DNA from: Prostheceraeus crozeri
Lineage: Eukaryota > Platyhelminthes > Polycladida > Euryleptidae
Direction of reading: 5' to 3'
NCBI GenBank assembly: GCA_907163375.1
Contig: CAJQUW010004409.1
Coordinates: 124,001-188,000, forward strand
DNA length: 64,000 nucleotides
This document shows, one piece after another, positions 59,318 through 64,000 of this stretch (position 1 is its first letter; each line of letters begins with the position of its first letter). The position numbers and the translations under genes are program-made. The notes beneath the pieces were generated by a model. That model worked only from the letters and a program-made list of their open reading frames with translations. It ran no database searches and had not been told where the DNA came from.

Positions 59318-59321
59318 TTAA

Positions 59322-60169
59322 GCAAGCTTAAGTCGTCAGGACTCACTTTGAATAGAGATAAGTGTCTTTTCGGATCTAAATCTTTCGACTTTCTTGGCCA
59401 CAAGATTTCTCCTGGAGGTATTTCTGTTACTGAGGACAAGGCGGATGCCATAATCAACTGTAGAGCTCCAAAGGACGTGTCTGAACTACGCTCATTTCTA
59501 GGCCTGATTAATTACTGTGGGAAATTTGTTCCAAATTTAGCCACCATCTCTGAACCTCTTAGAAAGCTTCTGAGGGGCACCCAGTTTTCTTGGGGTATTG
59601 ACCAAGAACGAGCTTTCAAGACTGTCAAGGAAGCTATAGGACGTGACGTGAAGCTCACTGCTTACGACCCGAAATCTCCCAAGACGCTGATAACTGACGC
59701 TAGTAGGGTAGGATTAGGGGCCGTCCTCATGCAGGATGTAGGAGGTGAACTCAGACCGATCGCTTACGCAAGTCGCGGATTAACTGAGGTTGAGAGGCGC
59801 TATTCAGCTACTGAGAAAGAAGCTTTAGGAATAGTCTGGGGCTGTGAATACTTCAAGACATACCTTCTCGGAGGTCCCTTTCATTTGAAGACTGATCACA
59901 GACCACTAATATACTTGTATTCTCCAAACTCCAAGCCTTCTGCACGTATTGAGCGATGGGTTTTACGACTTCAGTGTTTCCAATTCACGGTTGACTACAT
60001 TCCTGGCCATACGAACATTGCAGACTTTCTTTCTCGTTCTTCGAGCAAGCCGTCCAGAAGCACTGATAAAGACGACTACATATATTTTGTTGCACAATCT
60101 GCCGTCCCGAGAACCCTAACTCCCAGAGAGATTGAGGAAGCCTCTGCTGTCGACGAAGAGTTGAAGTAG
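59322..60169 (+). pseudogene. gypsy RT end and RNase H
   Basis: Continues pol after the piggyBac: LKSSGLTLNRDKCLFGSK, DFLGHKISPGGISVTEDKAD and SFLGLINYCGKFVPNLA (RT thumb and connection). RNase H follows with LITDASRVGLGAVLMQD, RRYSATEKEALGIVWGCE, LKTDHRPLIYLYSP and DYIPGHTNIADFLSR, keeping the catalytic Asp/Glu/Asp residues. A frame break near 60165 (EELK stop) separates it from integrase. Confidence 0.92.
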
Positions 60170-61264
60170 TCAGAGAAGCAGTGTTAGCAGATGATTGGGA
60201 TTCCTCTCTTGTCCCTCCTTCTTATAAGGCAATTCGGAATGAATTGACCGTCTTAGGTCATCTTTTACTCAGAGGTACCCGCTTGATAATTCCAGCTAGG
60301 TACCGGCAAAGGATCTTAGAGATCGGTCACGAAGGTCATCAGGGCATCGTCAAAACGAAGCAGCGCCTACGCACTAAGGTATGGTGGCCTGGTATTGATA
60401 GGGAAGCTGAGAAGATTTGCAAGTCATGCAAGGCATGCGTTCTTGTCTCTGTTGAAAGGGCTAACGTTGAACCTTTGTGCCGTAGCAAGTTGCCAGTAGG
60501 ACCTTGGAAAGCCGTCTCCATGGATTTTTTAGGACCCTTTCCAGATGGAAACCGACTCCTTGTTGTCGTTGACTATTTTAGCCGGTGGTTCGAGGCCAAG
60601 TGGATGGTTTAAGACGACCAGTGATGATGTGATAAGTACCCTTGATGAGATATGGGCGATGCATGGCTACCCAGACACTATCACTTCTGATAACGGTCCA
60701 CCTTTTCTCTCAGAGAAGTTGCAAGGCTATTTCAGTACCATAAATGTCTATCATCACCATACTACACCTTTGTGGCCACAAGCCAACTGCGAGGTAGAAC
60801 GCCAGAATCGTACTCTTATGAAGTTCTTAAGAATTGCCGATGCACAGAACCTTGATTTGAAGCAAGAATTGAATAAGTTTCTCCTGATCTATCGTACCAC
60901 TCCTCACTCCGTGACCGGACAAGTCCCACCATCTGTCATGCTTTTTAAGTGATCTCTGAAGACGAAATTACCTGAATTACAGGCTGTTCAGGAACACGAT
61001 CCATGTTTTGATAAGACTTTAGGCAGTTGCGCTGAAGGAGAGGTTAGAGATCGAGACTCGTTGTCGAAGGAAATGGGTAGGATGTACGCAGATTCAGCCC
61101 GAAATGCGAAACACGTTGAAATGCCAGTAGGATCGAAAGTTCTACTAAGGAACGAGGTCAAAGGTAAACTTGAGCCACGTTTTGAAAATATGGAGTACAC
61201 TATTGTTAAGGACGAGGGATCGAAGAAGACAGTTGTTTCCGAGACGGGAAAAGTAAAGAGTTAG
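60170..61264 (+). pseudogene. gypsy integrase, frame-broken
   Basis: Frame 1 (60181-60612) has the zinc-binding domain with GHEGHQGIVKTKQRLRTKVW and CKSCKACVL (HHCC), then GPWKAVSMDFLGPFPDGNRL with the first catalytic aspartate. It ends in a frameshift near 60600. Frame 2 (to 60952) has YPDTITSDNGPPFLSEKLQG with the second aspartate, NCEVERQNRTLMKFLRIADA with the catalytic glutamate, and IYRTTPHSVTG. Frame 3 (61061-61264) has the C-terminal DNA-binding part with GSKVLLRNEVKGKLEPRFEN. All DDE residues survive, but at least three frame breaks rule out a functional protein. Confidence 0.9.
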
Positions 61265-61859
61265 AATTTATCTGTAATGAAACCGATTCCTGAGCCTTCA
61301 GATTATTCCCAATCTTTAGTTGATTCTCCACGAACTACTGATACCCCAATCACATCGCACGACAGTGATTGTCCTCAGAGTCTCCCAACAGAACCTTTGA
61401 TAGTTTCTCCATCCATTCAGCGGATAGACGGTATCCTTTGCGAACTAATAGGTCTCGCCCAGCAAGATTCAACAACCATGAATTATACTGATGTGATATA
61501 ACGAATTGCATAGTTTTCCAGGTTTCTCTTGTTTTATTCTTGAGCTGTAAGGTCTACTTTTTTTTATACTTTATGTAACCTAATCGTAATTCAAGTTAGT
61601 AACTAGTGTAAATAGAGTAAGTACCTAATCGTTGGACAATGGACTATCGTGAGGACCTCGGAATGAACGAAGACGAAGATTGTGCGCCGCCGGATGTGTA
61701 TTCGAAATCTCAAAGAACTGTGTATTCGAAATCTCAAAGAACTGTGTATTCGAAATCTCAATGAACTGTGTATTCGAAATCTCAGAGAACTGTGTTTGAA
61801 GTTTCAAGAAACTGTGTTAGATAAGGAACCCCTTCACGTCTTCATTAAAGGGGGAGAGA
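61265..61859 (+). other. gypsy 3' tail with a 24-bp tandem repeat and polypurine tract
   Basis: An open serine/threonine/proline-rich stretch at 61277-61501 may be the end of pol or an accessory ORF. At 61698-61800 a 24-base unit, GTGTATTCGAAATCTCAAAG plus AACT, is repeated about four times. AAAGGGGGAGAGA at 61848-61859 sits directly before the LTR and is the likely polypurine tract priming second-strand synthesis. Confidence 0.75.
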
Positions 61860-62932
61860 TGTAATGTACGCGCTATCTATGGCTGCGAATATTTATGTTA
61901 TTAACCATCTCAAGGTCACGCTTGTTTATAACAGCATTGAATCTGAAATAAAAGGTATCACAATCGCTTACCGTGTGATAGTGAAACGATGTGTTTTTAC
62001 TTACCGCATGTACTTTGATAAGTGTATAACCACTCGTACGGCACAACTTCAAGGAAACTATAAATGTTAGTTTCGTTTTTAAATGGCATGAAAATGTGTA
62101 CATTTAAATGTATTATTTATGCTTATTGATGGTACTGGGAAACAACGAATTATATATAGTCATGATATATATAGGTGCCGAATAATAGAAGGCATGCAAT
62201 ATCCAAATGATTGCCAATAACAAAATGAACGACGCTGTCGTTTAAATATGCTTTATAAGTCGATTTAATAAATTTGGTGAACTCTGTTCACGAATAGTAC
62301 GGAACAATCAGTAACATATTATACGGCAAAAGTGGTATGTGACTTGTCCGGTGTGATTGTGTTATATGTTTATGTATAGAGAATAGTTACACATTTGTTT
62401 ATTAAATAAATTGTATAGTAAGTGTAGTGGCCGAGTAAACTTATAACTTCACGAGTTGGGTTTGCTCTGCTACATAAGTTAAATATAATAACAACAAACC
62501 TATAGCTCTCCGAGTTGGGTTTGCTATTTCACGTACATAGTATTAATAATAATAATAGACCTATAGCTCTTCGGAGTTGGGTTAGACTTAAAGTCATTCA
62601 CGTGTTAATAATAACTAGCTTATAGCCTTCGATACGGTTGGTCTGGTAATTTGATATTGTCCTACCTATATCCCCTTGGGTTGGTTAAAATTAGTGCCGT
62701 GAATAATACCTATAGGCCTTCTGGTTTGGGTATTGTTCTCAGAATAATAATAAATAATCTTAATAGTGAACTACTGCTGCTCCTGCTTCTACGACAAGAG
62801 CTAAAGGATTGGAGACTGCTGAGGATTCAAAGGACACCACTGGCAGCAATCGGTAGGTTTATAACGTAACACTTACAGTACGCGCATCATACCTATCCAA
62901 CTAATTTACATCTACTAGCTCGGCCCGTTACA
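61860..62932 (+). repeat. 3' LTR of the gypsy element, 1073 bases
   Basis: Starts TGTAATGTACGCGC and ends CCCGTTACA, i.e. TGT...ACA ends, following a purine tract. From 62042 on it matches the 5' LTR. It has an AATAAATTGTATAG signal near 62404. Confidence 0.92.
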
Positions 62933-63223
62933 ATACAAGGTGATACAGGACTCCATTTATTGTTTTACCTTTAAGTAATCGAGAAATTAAACTATCGACG
63001 TTCAGATTCGCCTCAGCCATTAATAACTAGCTTACAACAAAAAATGGGAACGTAGTAAAGACGTATTCGACTTTGAAAACGCATTTGCAAATGTTTAGAA
63101 GAATGTTCCATGATTGGTCCGTTTTTTAATCAGTAGTATCGTTTATTTACGGAATTATTACGGAAAACTTCAAATCATCTGATAAATTAAACAACTACAA
63201 TGCAAGTAATTTTTCTCTATTAT
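62933..63223. other. Flank of the gypsy element
   Basis: No gene or repeat seen in the 290 bases after the LTR. Confidence 0.4.
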
Positions 63224-63484
63224 TCAAACAAAGGTACTTACATAATAAGCCCTAATTTTTGCAATATTTGAGTTCAGAGAAGCAATAAACTCATATGATG
63301 GCACCAAAATGAAAAAATTGAACCATCCTACTCCTTCTTGACTGGCTTCAAAAACATCTACCTGCAGCCAGCTTATGCCCATGCTCCCTGCCTTTGCGTA
63401 TGCTTTTAACAGTGGCACATTCGAATACCGGTCATGGGGCGCGACATTCAGGCATGGGAAGGGGAAATTGTCTGAACATGGCAC
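63224..63484 (-). CDS. Unassigned ORF or exon
   Basis: The minus-strand ORF contains PHDRYSNVPLLKAYAKAGSM and GISWLQVDVFEASQEG. It shows no TE motif and less low-complexity character than neighbouring ORFs. A possible donor (CAG then GTAGATG) lies within it after GISWLQ, and a possible acceptor precedes the ATG. It could be a host exon; I cannot name a family. Confidence 0.2.
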   Translation of the reverse strand: MPCSDNFPFPCLNVAPHDRYSNVPLLKAYAKAGSMGISWLQVDVFEASQEGVGWFNFFILVPSYEFIASLNSNIAKIRAYYVSTFV

Positions 63485-64000
63485 CTGACATCACCAATGC
63501 TTATTTTGCAACAGTTTCAGTGATTGTACAATTGCAGACATCTGAGCAGAATCAGCGTGATGCAGCATAAATAGTAAGGAAAAAAATTTCATCTGCAGAA
63601 TTTCAATTTTTAGGATGTGAATGTTCTTGAAGTACCCCGGGCTTTGTTAGCAGAAATGGTGCATCAATGCTGGCACAGTCACGTAACAGCAAATTTAGAT
63701 ATTAAGATGATTATTCAGTGTTACATTAATGAAACTCATTTATATCGTGCAAAACTCACCATTTCTCTCAATCAAATTGCAACAGCAAGTTAATTACTAT
63801 GAATGATGATCATACTCTAGTAACCAGACGTTGGCCTGAGCCATGGCATTGTGGTACAAAAACACGTTTAACTCTTTCCTACGATATTTTGTGGTGTGTT
63901 GTTTTGGCTAATGTGCAATAATAGTAATTTGCAGCAACGCGCTCTTGTTGTATTTATAGTCTCTAGTTTGTAAGGTGCGCAGGTCTGGGATATTGTTACA
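63485..64000. other. Intergenic stretch to the window end
   Basis: Nothing recognised. Confidence 0.4.

Larger units (their letters stand above)
53405..59321 (+). mobile_element. piggyBac transposon with perfect 13-bp inverted ends and TTAA duplication
   Basis: TTAA at 53405-53408 is followed by CCCATTTTTGACC; the right end is GGTCAAAAATGGG followed by TTAA at 59318-59321. Joining the flanks at one TTAA restores gypsy pol. Palindromes of the form GTTCCACTTGTGGAAC occur near both ends (53427, 53767; 59079, 59130, 59168), with further inverted similarity (AATTTGAAATTCAAAATTTG side). The transposase gene inside is broken by two younger insertions. Confidence 0.95.
42921..62932 (+). mobile_element. 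Ty3/gypsy LTR retrotransposon expanded to 20 kb by nested insertions
   Basis: Order: 5' LTR (partial), primer-binding-type site, gag, protease, RT, RNase H, integrase, purine tract, 3' LTR. Insertions inside it: a LINE in reverse orientation (about 44119-47535) and a CR1/L2-like LINE (47736-51204) in gag, and a piggyBac transposon (53405-59321) in pol. Removing the piggyBac down to one TTAA restores the pol frame as KVLSKLKSSG. The LTRs remain very similar, so all this happened after a fairly recent gypsy insertion. Confidence 0.9.

Overview
This is eukaryotic, AT-rich DNA from an animal. It carries a spliced protein phosphatase 1 gene on the minus strand, introns with GT..AG borders, and a dense mix of metazoan-type retrotransposons and DNA transposons. 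Recurrent TAGGCCTA and ACATGTACA words and Penelope elements with an N-terminal endonuclease suggest a (probably marine) invertebrate. I cannot name the phylum.

Region by region. 1-11.1 kb: a cluster of Penelope-like elements on the minus strand. Two copies are of the Naiad type (N-terminal GIY-YIG endonuclease, CxC linker, C-terminal RT); the first is split by a 5'-truncated CR1/L2-like LINE. Next come a fragment of a different Penelope type (C-terminal GIY-YIG, hammerhead-like motif nearby) and a third, diverged Naiad fragment. 12.2-12.9 kb: a possible small spliced host gene. 13.1-13.4 kb: a 67-bp tandem repeat. 14.4-17.9 kb: a nearly full-length LINE. 19-28 kb: SINE copies, a decayed piggyBac element, an 8-bp-TSD MITE, a decayed LINE and a Tc1/mariner element with matching 30-bp ends. 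28.06-31.79 kb: a 3.7-kb segment bounded by a 20-bp inverted repeat and CATACGTATG-rich ends, containing a three-exon gene for a BEN-like protein and a 49-bp minisatellite. 31.5-40.9 kb: exons of a PP1 catalytic subunit on the minus strand, whose introns hold a 71-bp palindromic MITE, a periodic 14-bp motif and a 1.5-kb CAGGG..CCCTG element. The first PP1 exon was not found.

42.9-62.9 kb is one Ty3/gypsy LTR retrotransposon blown up to 20 kb by nested insertions: a full-length LINE (minus strand) and a full-length CR1/L2-like LINE in gag, and a piggyBac transposon exactly at a TTAA in pol. The piggyBac is itself broken by a 3' fragment of the same minus-strand LINE and by an IS630/Tc1-like transposon with long repeat-rich inverted ends. 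After the 3' LTR, one unassigned ORF remains.

The most notable points are the two Penelope architectures side by side, a conserved candidate structured RNA downstream of two Naiads, the BEN-like gene inside a transposon-like unit that overlaps the 3' end of PP1, and the readable order of the nested insertions. All calls come from reading the sequence; nothing was searched against databases.
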